From positions 57,832,300-57,896,299 of the forward strand of contig CM049314.1 of assembly GCA_026874595.1 (NCBI GenBank): a stretch of DNA of 64,000 nt, written 5' to 3'. A program made the translations under genes and the position numbers. Source of the DNA: Sipunculus nudus. Its lineage: Eukaryota > Annelida > Sipuncula > Golfingiida > Sipunculidae. Every line of letters starts with the position of its first letter. The first letter of the stretch is position 1. Shown here piece after piece: positions 23,381-35,289 of the stretch. The notes beneath the pieces are model-generated. The model had not been told where the DNA came from. It worked only from the letters and a program-made list of their open reading frames with translations, and did not search any database.

Positions 23381-25030
23381 ATGAACCTGAAGAGCTACAT
23401 CAATTATCCATCATCAGTTCCTCTCCTGTATACAACATGGCCGGAACTGTTAGATGAACATGTCAAGAAAAACCCTAACAAGGTGGCGCTGAAGATTTAC
23501 ACACAAGATATGAATTTCGATTCGCTGACATACGCCGAACTCCAGCAGAAATCCCTGGAGGTTGCTACTGTTCTCCGACGCTTGGTGCCCGAACTGAAAT
23601 ATGGGGACATGGTAGGCATTATCGGTGCTAACACGTGCGAACTGCTGATAAACATACATGCAGTATTCGCTCTAGGCGCGGTGATTGTGTCTATTCCACA
23701 TTATGTTAAAACAGCTAAAGACCTACGTCCCTTCCTGCAAACAATACAGTGTAAAATATTGGTTTTCCAGCACGGTAGTTTGGATTCCTCCACATTGGGT
23801 CCAATAGAGGAGCAGGGTACCAGGCTAATTCGTTATGGAGATAATGGTGAGGAGGGCATCAATGGGATTAGATCCCTCCGCAAACTTCTGGAAGATGTGA
23901 CTTCATCATATGTGAATGATACTAAGAAGTTGAAAAATGAAATTTGCCCCGATTTGGCAGCCGCAGTATTTTTTACTTCGGGGAGTACTGGCGTGCCTAA
24001 AGCTGTCACTTACTCACATTTCCAGCTGATTAACAATGTCAATGTTTTCGGAAAACAACTGAAGCTTACGCAAAACGATATTTTCTTCATCGACAGGGCC
24101 ATTGTCCATATTGCGCCATTCCTATGCATACATTGGTTTCTGGTTCCAGGCCTGTGCTCTGTCTGTCTGGACACTCATCTCACAAAAACCGACATAAAGA
24201 CAATATCTAAAATCATTAAAAGAGAAAATTGCACCGTTTCTCTGGCGTTTGGTTATGTTCTCTTCGATATGCTAAACGCCGAAAAATTAACAAAGCAATA
24301 CCTTAGTTGCCTAAGGCTTCTCATCACATCGGGGCAGACGTTGAACGAAAGAATAGTATCAGAGTTACGACGGGTGCTACCAGACATTTTTCTGGTTAAT
24401 GGGTTTGGGTCGACAGAAATAGGATGGACCCTGATGAATCAGGAACGATTGGAGGAACAGGAAGACGGCTTCATAGGGCCGCCCCTGCCGTACTATGAAA
24501 TCAAAATTGTTGGAGATCATGGTGAGACATTACGACTTGGCGAAATTGGCGAGCTGTATATAAGAGGCCTTTTAATTGCGATGGGGTATATGCATGGAGA
24601 CAGCCTACAGGATCTGAAGTCACGGGAGGGGTGGTTTGCCACCGGTGATATGGCCGTGTTGAACGCTAGCGGTCATATAAGGATTGAAGGCAGATGCATC
24701 GAAATAATCAAACGTGCTGGGATTAAAATTTATCCAGCAGAAGTTGAAAATGTAATTTGTGAACATTCTGAAATCAGTGCTGTCCAAGTGTTTGGCGTCC
24801 CCGACGAGCGCCTAGGAGAAGAGATCTACGCATGTGTGATTCTGAAGCAGGGCAGCACGATGAAGGAAGCGGATTTGTTGGAATGGTTTGTTGAAAGATT
24901 CAAAGATTCCAAAATTGGAGATTACAGGGCCCCTAAGTATGTGGAACTATTTGAAGATTTTCCACGCCTTCCTTCTGGAAAGGTATTCCGAAAAGAACTT
25001 AAGGCAGAAATCCTTGGGCGTATGGGCTAG
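23381..25030 (+). CDS. Acyl-CoA synthetase, ACSF2-like (medium-chain fatty acid:CoA ligase type)
   Basis: A complete 549-residue member of the AMP-forming (ANL) superfamily, which activates a carboxylic acid with ATP to an acyl-adenylate and then transfers it to CoA. The nucleotide loop TSGSTGVPKA is at 199-208. NGFGSTEIG (340-348) is the adenine-binding motif. TGD at 421-423 holds the ribose-binding aspartate, the hinge GRCIEIIKRAG is near 437-447, and K534 in PSGKVFRKEL is the adenylation lysine. Length is slightly under vertebrate ACSF2, mainly at the N-terminus, and no clear mitochondrial leader is seen. The whole coding region is one exon. An acceptor-like TTTTTAAAAG ends four bases before the ATG, suggesting a 5' UTR intron. 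The hinge has E441 where many relatives have D. A broken paralogue lies at 42774-43863. Exact substrate cannot be read from sequence; other ACSF-type ligases are possible. Confidence 0.9.
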   Translation: MNLKSYINYPSSVPLLYTTWPELLDEHVKKNPNKVALKIYTQDMNFDSLTYAELQQKSLEVATVLRRLVPELKYGDMVGIIGANTCELLINIHAVFALGAVIVSIPHYVKTAKDLRPFLQTIQCKILVFQHGSLDSSTLGPIEEQGTRLIRYGDNGEEGINGIRSLRKLLEDVTSSYVNDTKKLKNEICPDLAAAVFFTSGSTGVPKAVTYSHFQLINNVNVFGKQLKLTQNDIFFIDRAIVHIAPFLCIHWFLVPGLCSVCLDTHLTKTDIKTISKIIKRENCTVSLAFGYVLFDMLNAEKLTKQYLSCLRLLITSGQTLNERIVSELRRVLPDIFLVNGFGSTEIGWTLMNQERLEEQEDGFIGPPLPYYEIKIVGDHGETLRLGEIGELYIRGLLIAMGYMHGDSLQDLKSREGWFATGDMAVLNASGHIRIEGRCIEIIKRAGIKIYPAEVENVICEHSEISAVQVFGVPDERLGEEIYACVILKQGSTMKEADLLEWFVERFKDSKIGDYRAPKYVELFEDFPRLPSGKVFRKELKAEILGRMG

Positions 25031-25842
25031 AACAAGTTCATATTACTTGTATATCTGACATTTGTATTACAGCTAAGAAAGGATATATATTTAAAATGCT
25101 AATATGATATATAAAACATGAATATCACTGTAGATAACTGCGAAACGCGCCTCTAATTCAGCTGTGAATATCAGTTTTTGCTATTATTTGTCAAATATAT
25201 TATTAATATTATATATTATAATGGGCAAAGGAAGCATTACTTGTTCTTTCAAATTCTAAACCAAATTCTTATTCAGCGAACGTGTTAGCTTATGTGATGG
25301 TGTGTGGCGTTATCCCTCGTCGGAATCTTAATTTCGAGTAATATTCCGGTTGTCTCAAAGATTTAATGAAAGCGGTCTGCGGTTTATTCCGTAAAGAATG
25401 TAAAAATTGAACATAATGACCTATAATATCTTTAAAAATACCTTACCCAATATAAATATATTAAATTCTAACTTGATTGTAAACATTAAAATGTGACAAT
25501 ATACCGATACATATACGATAAAAGTAGAGATATATGATATATATATATATAAATATATGCATTTTATGAGGATAAATATCAATAAAATTTATGCTGAATG
25601 ATAATGGTTTTCAGATTAGAGCGTTATTGCTGTTTATCAAGTTCAAGAAAGATTAATGATATACCCAATCAAGTGTCCGTGTGTGCGAAAAATGCAAAGT
25701 GTCACCAGAAATAATATCACTTTATAATCTCGTCAGGTTTGATTATGTGTGGACAACAAATTGCCGGGCTCCGCTTGTCATTTTGTCGAACTAATTCGAT
25801 GGTTATAACCGTTGTGCGTATCTAGGCGCAATGCATTTTTAG
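25031..25842. other. 3' flank, non-coding
   Basis: AT-rich sequence after the acyl-CoA synthetase stop with several AATAAA-like signals. No gene seen. Confidence 0.4.
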
Positions 25843-27105
25843 CTCAGCTGACCATAGATCATATTAGCTTTAAGGATCACCCTTCGTCCTTCGTACGTAA
25901 TGCCGTCTCTCCGGTCGTCCGTACATAAACAAAGCACATATTGTAACCGTCTGACCTAGAAACTTCTTACTTGATATCAAAGTAAGCCCTTGGTAAATCT
26001 CCTTGCAAACTAAATCTAGGTCCCTATGACCTATATTTTACGAGTAAAACGCGTTTTTCTGTGTTTTCCGCAGTTAAAAAATCAGATTTTTTAGTGTTCT
26101 TGGCTGCAAAACAAAAATTTTTCACTCAATCCTTAAACTAAATCATAATGGATCAACTGCACATATTAAGTTGTAACCATGCAAAAATTAAGAACATAGT
26201 CCTAGCCAGTTCTTCAGAACTGCTGTGGACACCTTGCAAACATTTCAACATTTTCAGCTTTTGATGTATGAAATTCATACTTAAGAAAAAATATCTCAGT
26301 AATGATTGTATGAATCTTTCTGAGACTCGGGAAAGTCCTTTCTACTCTGAAAGGTGATGTAGACTAGCTGTAGAATATTGGTGGCATGATCTACATTTTC
26401 TTTATTTTTGCCCATTTCTTTATTGTATTAATTGTACACAGAAATAATGCAAGCCAGTTAAGCGGTTAATAAGGCACAAATCGTTACCGACATAAACCTG
26501 TTCACCTAATATTTGGGTAGGTCCTTTGTAAGGCTCCTGTTATCCTGTATAAGGCTATTTATGTGTTTTAAGTACTTTTAGTTTTTAGTAAAATCAGTCT
26601 CATGTTAGTGTTGTGGGCTACATAACAAAACACTTACACTGAGCGATATACCTAAAACATTGTGCATCATCTGCCCATATAACATTGTTACCATGCACAA
26701 CATTAAGAAAATCCGCCCAGCCGGTTCACCAGAGGTGTTTCAGACACAGTTTCAAAATGTTTACATTTTCAGCTGTTTATGTATGAAGTTAATACTCATC
26801 GGTAACATCTCAGTAAAACTTTAAAAGACTGGCTGCGCCATCTTCATTTTCTATATTTTTACACAATTTTTAATGTAATTTTATTTAGAAATTACCGACG
26901 GCCAGATGTTAACGGAGCACAGCTTGTAACCGCTTGACCTATAAACATCTTACTTCAATTAGCTCCTTAGTAAATCTCGGAGCATACCAAAACTTAGGCC
27001 ATTGTGACTTAAATTTTGCAAGTTACACCAGTTTTTGTGTGATTTTCACACACAATAATTTACACACTGTTCAAGTCAGCTGAGCGTCAATACCAGTGGG
27101 TCACT
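25843..27105. repeat. Dispersed repeat with internal tandem core of about 540-bp units
   Basis: The left end contains GCTCAGCTGACCATAGATCA and CACCCTTCGTCCTTCGTACG; the right end contains CAGCTGAGCGTCAATACCAG and GGGTCACTTGTTG. Between them a degenerate unit repeats about twice, with a third partial copy. It is marked by AACCGT(C/T)TGACCTA-type starts, GTTGTAACCATGCAAAAATT versus ATTGTTACCATGCACAACAT, and CATTTTCAGCTTTTGATGTA versus CATTTTCAGCTGTTTATGTA. A left-end fragment recurs near 30116 and a right-end-like fragment near 50101. I recall similar ends in mollusc genomes. Confidence 0.7.
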
Positions 27106-28134
27106 TGTTGTCTGGTTTGTTGAATATCTTCTGCTATTAAATTCTGTGTTTTTGTTTGAGAAAAGAGAGATTCATGTACATTTATATTTGATTAATGTAA
27201 GAAATAAAAGTTGAAGGGCTCCATAAAATTTTGTTTTATTTTACCTTCCTATGTAATATCATACAAAGTTCAAGTGTAAAGAAATCTTTTTTTAGAATAT
27301 TCCTCCTCGTCAATGACAAACTTACGGCCTTGTAATCCGACATAAATATGAGGGTTTTTCACATAAAGGGTCCGGTTCTCGTCCAGTGGAGTTGCTTATT
27401 GCGGTCAATCCGAGTAGGTAGACCGGTCAAATTTATTTGACCCGATTCATTTATTGAAATATCATTGAAATAAATTTAAATCGTAGATTTATTTTGCTTT
27501 TATTGTACATAATTGATCTTTACATATATTTGTTCGAATATTTATTAAAAACCGAATATCATTTACATAGCGAACCGAGTAATAAGTGGATTATTATAAT
27601 CTATTCGTAATTCGGAAGATCTGGGTTTGAATTTTTAGTGAAAAATCAAAATTACAATCTTTGTAAAGAATGTGACACAACAGTGGAGTATTTTGTGATA
27701 CTGAGCGAGGCGTTATGGTTTTGATATTAACCAAATGGTGCATGGTGCGCAGGGGCGTCAATACAGCGGTGGGGATAAGTGGTCTGGTATTTTGTGTTAG
27801 CGGTCCTGGAACGGTCCAACCCAAAATTATGGACTGGACGTGTCCAAGCGGTTTAGTCTGCACCACTTCTTCCTTGTGTACGGAATGTCATCTCGTAAAC
27901 AAGAAAACTTTGCACAATGTGTGTGTATGTGTAAGAACAGTGTTTGTTATAATACAAGGATTCAGACCTAGAACCTTTACCTTTCAATTAGGACTTTTAT
28001 TTAATTACACATGGAATTAATGTTAACAAATATATATGTTATGTTCGACAATATGTTTCATTCCTTGTCTCAGCTTAACATGATGAATGAAAATGAACTA
28101 TTGTATAATATAGTGGTTATGAAAGGTGATTTCC
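27106..28134. other. Non-coding DNA
   Basis: Overlapping open frames at 27594-28020 on both strands have no recognised domain. I see no gene. Confidence 0.4.
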
Positions 28135-28425
28135 CGAGAAAGGGGAGATACCGTATAGCTTGGGATACAGGGCCAATGCCATTATATTTACAAACGAGAA
28201 CGCACTGCTGGGCACGTCCCACGAGGCGGACTTCCTGCACATTAACCTCATTACAACATATAATGTGACAATTAAACATGATAGTAAAAAAACAAACACA
28301 GACAGAAATCGTAGAAAAAAATCCTTTACCTTGAAAGTCGCATTGCTCTGGATTTTTTATTAACTTATATAGTGTTAGATTTTGACCTGATTGCCCAGTC
28401 ATGACTGCAAGTGTTCCGACTAAGC
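28135..28425 (+). repeat. Dispersed repeat B, copy 1
   Basis: About 280 bp is shared with 36780-37058, for example TTTACAAACGAGAACGCACT, GCACATTAACCTCATTACAA, TTTACCTTGAAAGTCGC and TTAGATTTTGACCTGATTGC in the same order and orientation. Both copies end at a GTGTTCCGA-type motif. The element type is unknown. Confidence 0.85.
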
Positions 28426-28671
28426 AAGCATTTAAGTGTGTTACTGTAATATGCCAGTGATAAAAATGTGGCTCATATCGAGTCATGCTACACTCACCCA
28501 ACGAGTCATGAACACTGTTTTTTTTTATTTTTATTTTTTTAGGGGGGGGGGGAGGTCATTATAATAATCACCAAACGACCCCTCTGCTAAACGGTGTTTT
28601 GTGCAACCTTGGCCTTCCTGTACTTTTCCGTTGCAGGGGCGGATCCAGGATTTTTCCATCTGTGGGGGTGG

Positions 28672-28719
28672 CGTCATATATATATTTATAGATATATATA
28701 CCCCAAGAATAATATATGT

Positions 28720-28768
<49 letters not shown>
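28672..28768. repeat. (TA)n microsatellite region
   Basis: A short TA/GATA stretch near 28674-28700 and a long TA run at about 28715-28768 that borders the long inverted repeat. Confidence 0.93.
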
Positions 28769-28769
<1 letters not shown>

Positions 28770-28826
28770 CTCTGGAGAAAAACAACACTTAATTCACAAC
28801 AGTCTGTTTCACGGGGTGCGACCCGA

Positions 28827-29789
28827 TCATCAGGTGAATGTGGTTAGAATGAAGCTAACGGCGTGGTTTGAGAAGCCGAGACTTTACGAGATTACGAGAT
28901 TATGCTTTGTGCGATTCGGGTCCGGGGGGGGGCATGTGAAAGACTGACACTGATCCTATTGTCCTCGGGTGCACAATAGGATTGGTCGGGGTACACGTGC
29001 GAAACACGAAAAAAACAGGGCAGGGCAAAGAGGTTATTTAAGTTGCAAATTTTATATATAATACAAAGATAATTACCAGGAAGCTCAATTAGCATATTGA
29101 TTTCTAATAGGGTCTTGGAAGCAGTGAACATATCAGTAGTATACATATGATAAAAATGTGATACGATAAAAATACACATATACTATGGAAATACACAATA
29201 TACAAGGCAAATATACAAGGCAAATATACAAATATAAAATATAAAAGGCAAATATACTATACTATACTCATACCAAATGCAATCCACTCGGTAAACTCAC
29301 CATGATGTAGTGGTAACGCCATGTCCCTCATCACTGCAGAGCAGTGAGAGAACAACTGCCTGAACAGGTAAGTCTGCCCAGCGGATCCTCGTTGGGGGGG
29401 GGGGGGGGGTTGGGTTTAAGGGGGCACGCTGAAAATTGGTACGAATGCTAGGTTTTAAAATATTTTATACTACTGATATGTTCACTGCTTCCAAGACCCT
29501 ATTAGAAATCAGCTCAATATGCTAATTGAGCTTTCTGGTAATTATCTTTGTATTATATATAAAATTCGCAACTTAAATAACCTCTTTGCCCTGCCCTGTT
29601 TTGTTCAAGTTTCGCACGTGTACCCCAACCAATCCTATTGTGCACCCGAGGACAATAGGATCAGTATCAGTCTTTCACATGCCCCCCCCCCCGGGCCCGA
29701 ATCGCACAAAGCATAATCTCGTAATCTCGTAAAGTCTCGGCTTCTCAAACCACGCGGTTAGCTTCATTCTAACCACATTCACCTGATGA
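28827..29789. repeat. Long inverted repeat, arms about 320 bp
   Basis: The left arm (28827-29143) is the near-exact reverse complement of the right arm (29466-29789). Paired landmarks include TCATCAGGTGAATGTGG with CCACATTCACCTGATGA, and GAACATATCAGTAGTATA with TATACTACTGATATGTTC. The 322-bp spacer is unrelated. Both arms contain G or C homopolymers at matching places and (TA)n tracts flank the structure. No transposase frame exists; open frames inside (28892-29179, 29519-29716) are mirror images of each other. It is either a foldback-type element or an inverted duplication. Confidence 0.93.
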
Positions 29790-29851
29790 ATATACCGCTC
29801 TGGCCTAGTCTGTAGGCCATAGAGCACTTTTCATCGGAGGGTAACACTACC

Positions 29852-29852
<1 letters not shown>

Positions 29853-29893
<41 letters not shown>
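29853..29893. repeat. (TA)n microsatellite
   Basis: A TA run on the right side of the long inverted repeat. Confidence 0.93.
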
Positions 29894-29896
<3 letters not shown>

Positions 29897-30107
29897 TATT
29901 TATATTTATTTATCAAACGTGAACGGCGAAATTCATGGAAGGGAAATCATTTAGCTATAGAAATGATATCTGGATCCATCATGGGTATATCCAAATTAAT
30001 TATTCTTCAGAGACAAATAGATATCAGCATGGCAAAGACACACGCTTATAGCCCGGTGTTTTTCTGTTTATATTTCAGCTTTAGTTTTCTAATTGATTTT
30101 GTGGTCT

Positions 30108-30200
30108 TAACGCTTAGCTGACTAAAGGTCATATGAGCTATAGGGATCACTCTTTGTCCGTCGTCCGTAGGGCCACCCGGCACTCCGGCCGAGTGAGACC
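30108..30200 (+). repeat. Fragment of the 25843-27105 repeat
   Basis: AGCTGACTAAAGGTCATATG and GGGATCACTCTTTGTCCGTC match the left end of the larger copy. The rest of the element is absent. Confidence 0.65.
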
Positions 30201-32658
30201 TGGAATCTTCTCACTTGACATCCGACACTCTCGACATCGACATACGTTTGATCGAATTGAGGAACATACTGAGTGAATAGCATCTGTCCTATAATTTGTG
30301 TTATCCATTTAATATCATACATGGAAAAAAGGCTTTCGATAAAGGAGCGATAACAAAAACCAAGCAAGATAAATTCTAACCTCTGTTATTATACCGGTGT
30401 TCCTGAGCGAATCCTTAGAGACACTTGCCCGTATAACACGCCGGCGTAATAAGGAACTACACTTTTGTACTTACGTTTTTGCCTGGAACCTGGACGCTGA
30501 TGCGCACCTTGCGATATCATGGCACAGATTTTGGGTCCACGAATGAGGAGAAACACACAATTTGCAGTTGTGCACAGCACCCTGCATTCTAACCTGATCT
30601 GTCCGATATCACTAGCGTAAGTGATGGCACCCTGTATATGGTGCATTACAATACCTAGAACAGAATAACTGATTTGATGTTTACTCACAAGTAACATAAA
30701 TTTACATAAACAATTGAAACAAAATTATCACGGCATAGTCACCAATGATGGAATTTACTTGGCACCCTATTCTACTTACATTTTTTTTTCTGGCTGGCAG
30801 ATCAAGGATTTTTTAGGTACCACAATACCTCTGACGCAGCTTTAGAAGTAAACAGCTGAACCTTCCCTGTAAACATTGCATGTCAGTTTTTTTTGTATTA
30901 GAATGGTGACTGATCATCTTATTCAGTGCATGACTACTTGTCCGCTTGAACACTTATTCGTTCGTATGCAAATACAATTATGCCCGAGATAACGCTAACT
31001 GGTTTTGTATAGAGAATTTGACACATTCAGTTTCAGCGAGGTGGTGATAATGCCACCCCTGTCCACTCACCTCGGAGCGTAAATACATATATATATATAC
31101 ATATATAAACTAATGTTATGGCCTCCTTTGCATGACCTAATAACCATATTCCGATATACTTGCACTCTCCTTTAACATATATCTGGCCTGATTATCACCC
31201 CTCCAATAAAACCCAAACAAACATTTGAAACCACAGGTCACAGATAAAACAAATATTGGCAAAGTAGTCCATTTTGTTTGAAACAATGCTGAACACCTAT
31301 AAAACCAAACAATTTTTTTTAAATCCAAAAAGAGCTGACCAAACTATTCAAGACTCTTTTCTCCCTCCCAAATACGGCTGAAATTCCACGGACGTGTCCC
31401 AACGCAAGCCGTGTGTATAATGAGTTCTACTGGTAATTTAACTGAAAAAAAACAAGACAGAATTTATTTTTTCAATACAAATATGATGAATGGAAAGCGA
31501 ATGGACAGAAAGGACGAAAAAATATATCATTTCATTGTCTATGTAATAATTGGTCTTGATAGCACTGAACCGCAATACCTCTTGCGCTACGTCTGGGAAA
31601 TGCACGTTTTGGACCTGACGTAATGAAAAAGACATCAAGTGTGTCCTAAGAATGCGTTTTCAATCTTGATGAATTCGGGATAATTTAGCGAAAGGGCTAT
31701 GGCAGTGCCATTAATGAGAAACTAGAGCAATTGTGTGTATGCAGAAGGTAAACTCGGCCCATGGCCATCCCATTCCCCAACGGGAAACTCTTACAGCACA
31801 AGAACTGGTAATATGCTCGTTACATTGAAGAAAAATGGACAAGAATTGGTTACCCTCATTTCAATTTATCCAGGTCTCCTGGATGCATTTTTTCCTCAAA
31901 CATACGGTGAAGAGTACCTCCAATGGATAATACTGTTATTTGTACAATTCAGCTGAGATAAATATGTTCAACCTAACTCTCAGGGTTATTGCATTAGGTT
32001 GAATGCATTTCAGACTTCCCATTAAAACATGACTCAAGGAATCTTTTTATAAATACCGACTGGCCCTTTGAATCATGATACCTGTCACAGTTGAAGAACT
32101 GCTCCAAAGGTCAGATCAAAATATTAGCTAAGCGGAAGTATTTCAAATAAAAATTAAAAAAAATCATGTTGTACTTGTACTGTGATTGAACATATACCTA
32201 AAAACTGGCTGGTGCAAAACACTTCCTCTCTTCTCTTCAGTACCAGCTTTTTCTTGAGAAAGCGTTACGTTCAACTGCCGCCATGAAGGTACCCGAGCGC
32301 TATTATGAACATAGAACTGGTTCTATGTCTACGGCAGTCTTGCTTACCGTTAATAAGGGGAATTTATTTACTGAAGTGATATATTTAGGCACATTTGTGA
32401 TGAAAAGGCCTTTGCTATCAATTATCACAGCATGTAAGTTTACAGAGACACAGCTAGTGTCCAGATGGGTGTTCTTAGCTAAGCACCATTTCACCTGTGG
32501 ACCCCTTGGTTTTAAGTGACTTGAATTATTGTTGGTCAGCTTTTATGAACATTCTGAACAGTTTGGTTCTCTTCAAGCGGATGCATTAGTGTTTAAAAAG
32601 CTGTACTACAGAGACCTATTTTGCTGCTACAAAAACCTGTCGATTTGGTCTGCTCATC
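30201..32658. other. Intergenic DNA with unclassified open frames
   Basis: Open frames at 30389-30697 (minus, 102 codons), 31411-31623, 31735-31956 and 32283-32519 show no recognised domain and no convincing splice structure. A GC-poor (TA)n patch lies near 31088. I cannot name a gene here. Confidence 0.35.
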
Positions 32659-32664
32659 TACCAA

Positions 32665-33269
32665 TGACTCAACTACCAGTGCTATACCAGAGAGGATCAG
32701 GGACACTTGAGTAGTATCTGGAGTTCCTGTTGGACCCTACCATATCACTCAGTCTATATGGTGAGCCCTCTATTATATGCAATACTATCCATGGGAAAAT
32801 TCTCCAGAACCATCTATTATGTCGCCCTATTAATGTTAGTCTTTTATGGTCCTTTCATATTAAATACAGTAAATATCCATAGATAGGACGCTGTTGTAAT
32901 TTACGTTGCGTCTATAACAAACAGAATAAAGTTGGATGTTATTCAGTTTTGTCAATGTCAAAACTAGTAACTTAAAACATCGAATATTTAATTGGGTTTT
33001 CTTTCATTCTTTCCAGTGTGGTATTCCTGGAATATTCCACCCACATTGTGGTCTTCCGTCAGTTGAGGTCACCTGTTTAGAGGGGAGGACACCCATAGCC
33101 AATTTCACTATTAAGCTGTAAATACAGTTAATAAAGTTCTTTTTTTTGTTATCCCGTCTTCATCTGGTTTGTATGAAACTGTGATACTGTGCTGTAACAT
33201 ATAATTAAGGCATGAAATAAGCTGGGGCAAGGAACTTTGGGTTGTGTGAATAACCTGGAGTTGAATCCT
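32665..33269 (+). repeat. 5' LTR
   Basis: Nearly identical to 36025-36628, beginning TGACTCAACTACCAGTGC and ending GGAGTTGAATCCT. It contains two AATAAA-type signals (in AACAGAATAAAGTTGG and GTTAATAAAGTTC). It does not end in the usual CA, so the exact 3' boundary is uncertain by a few bases. Confidence 0.8.
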
Positions 33270-33275
33270 TGACAT

Positions 33276-33293
33276 TGGTGCCGTGACCAGGAT
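33276..33293 (+). other. Candidate primer-binding site
   Basis: TGGTGCCGTGACCAGGAT starts a few bases after the 5' LTR. It begins with TGG, complementary to a tRNA CCA end, as expected for tRNA-primed reverse transcription. I have not assigned the tRNA. Confidence 0.6.
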
Positions 33294-33727
33294 TTTCTCT
33301 TTCTTTTCTTTTGGTAAAGAGACTATTAGAAAATAGATTAAAAGATAAAAGCACAGTTTCATACAACCCATAATCTTTGGTTTATCCACTCTCTGTGATA
33401 AATTTTTGAACCCCCTTGTTCGGTATTCCTTACATAGGTAGGATTGTTGATCCGTTGCGGGAAGAAGGGCCAGCTCCTCAGGGCTAAGTGAGTAATTTTA
33501 AGCTACGGCTGGGCTTTGGTTGATGTACGCTACGGCGGTTAATTGAACCTTTTAGATATGCCCTGTAGTAGACTTACATGTGTATTCACATGTGGATCTT
33601 GTCACTCTCTTAGGTACTACAGCAGATTTTTTTTGCTAGTCATTAGCTGATGCTACGGCATAGTTTTGAGCTGAGCAAAGTTGTAGTATAGTCTTGTGAA
33701 TTCATTAGTTGTGGATTCTCATCTCAG

Positions 33728-34498
33728 ATGGTTGGTCTGAGGGGTTTTATCGTCTTGTGGTTGGTTGCATATTATGGCTGCTTAGGCAGACATTGGAAAG
33801 CCAACATTGATGAACTTAAGGAACTTATAACTTTAGGGGAGAAGCGAGGTTTTAAGGGGGCTGATCTCCAAAGTTTTGTAGACAAAGAAGTTCATCGCAT
33901 AGAGGAAAAACGGGAGGGGGAGAGATCCCGTGAAGAAAGAGCTCTTCAACGTGAGCTTGAACGCGAAAAACTAGAGCGTGTTCATGAAATAGAAGTCTTG
34001 AGATTAAAGACTCAGTTAGCTGAGAAATCTCCTGGTACTCAGGGGGCAGCCTTTTTTAAGCATTGTATTTCTTCTCTAAAAATACCCTCTTTTGATGAAC
34101 ACGCAGATCAGCTAGACGCTTATTTGGAGCGATTTGAGCGATTTGCGCTAGGCTAACAATGGGACAGAACAGACTTGGCTGTGCATCTCAGTGCGATATT
34201 GAAAGGTAAGGCACTCAATGTTTATCCCAGTCTTTCTTCTGCTGAGGCCTTAGACTATGACAAACTTAAGTTAGCACTGCTCAGAGAATTTCAAATGACT
34301 GATGAAGGCTACAGAATTAAGTTCCGTACGTCCCACCCGGGAAAAAAAGAATCCCTAAGTCAGTTTGTTGCACGGATAGGTGGTTACTTGCACAATTGGA
34401 TAAAAATGGTAGGTATTGATCAAACGTATGAGAGCTTGATTGATCTTTTGTTACGAGAGCAGTTTCTGACTTCACGCTCAAAAGAACTGTCAAGGTAA
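33728..34498 (+). pseudogene. gag fragment of the LTR retrotransposon
   Basis: The reading frame from ATG 33728 runs to 34153, meets a single in-frame TAA (34154-34156), and continues in the same frame to 34498. The first part has a strongly charged coiled-coil stretch (about residues 55-115, rich in E, R and K). The second, starting near KIPSFDEHADQLDAYLERFE, has the helical pattern of Gypsy gag proteins (LSAILKGKALNVY, LLREFQM, SLSQFVARIGGYL). The zinc knuckle is missing because the frame ends at the junction with integrase sequence. Confidence 0.75.
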
Positions 34499-34503
34499 GT
34501 AGG

Positions 34504-35100
34504 TTGTTAGGGATCAAACAGCTCACCACCACTCCTCACAACCCTAAATGTAATGGTCTGGTGGAGAAGTTCAACGATACTTTGAAAAAGATGTTGAAAA
34601 GAATGTGTGCCGAAAAACCCCTAGATTGGGACAGGTATGTTGCTCTTCTGTTATTCGCTTATCGTGGGTCACCACATGAATCACTTGGAGGATTTTCCCC
34701 CTTTGACCTTTTGTATGGTAGACATGTCACAGGTCCACTGATGGTTTTGAAAGAACTGTTGACAAAAGAGGGTACCTCCCCTGATGTCAAGAGCACGTAC
34801 CAATATGTCCTTGATTTGAAACAGAAGCTTAGTGACACCTGTGAGTGAGTTCAACAGGCTCAGGTCCTTACGTCAGAGAGGTACAGGCATTATTACAACA
34901 CGAGTGCCAAGCCTCGACAGCTACAAGTAGGGGAAAAAGTTTTAGTGCTGCTTCCGACAGATCGTAACAAATTGATATTACAATGGAAAGGGCCTTTTGA
35001 AGTCATGCAACGCTTCAATGATTGTGACTACAAAATCAACATGAACGGTAAGTCCAAATCATTCCATATTAACCCCTTAAAGAAGTATGGTGTCAGAGTG
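34504..35100 (+). pseudogene. Integrase C-terminal fragment (end of core plus GPY/F module)
   Basis: It begins in the last part of the integrase core (TTPHNPKCNGLVEKFNDTLK, the usual T-x-x-H-P-x-x-N-G-x-x-E with N for the Y/H variant). It continues with LLFAYRGSPHESLGGFSPFD and ends in a GPY/F module (LQWKGPFEVMQRF, then FHINPLKKY). An in-frame TGA sits at 34846-34848. The zinc finger and first two catalytic aspartates are absent. The frame stays open into the segment leading to reverse transcriptase, so integrase and reverse transcriptase are physically joined in this order. Confidence 0.8.
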
Positions 35101-35289
35101 AAAACTCCTTTGGAATGTCTCGTCGATATGCAAACAGTAGGCTGTTTGTTTGATATGCCAGGTGCAGCATGTGAGGTCGGTGAAACTATTCCTGATCAAG
35201 ACACGGTTGGTATAGATGATTGGAAAAGCATTGTTCCTCTTCCTAGTGTTACCCGTAAACAAGGGCCTGCTGATGTCCAGGTAAGTGAC

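Noticed and set aside
28892-29716. Two similar open frames on opposite strands
   Set aside because: Both come from the arms of the long inverted repeat and mirror each other.
30389-30697. 102-codon minus-strand open frame as a possible gene
   Set aside because: No recognisable domain, no splice consensus at useful positions and no second copy.
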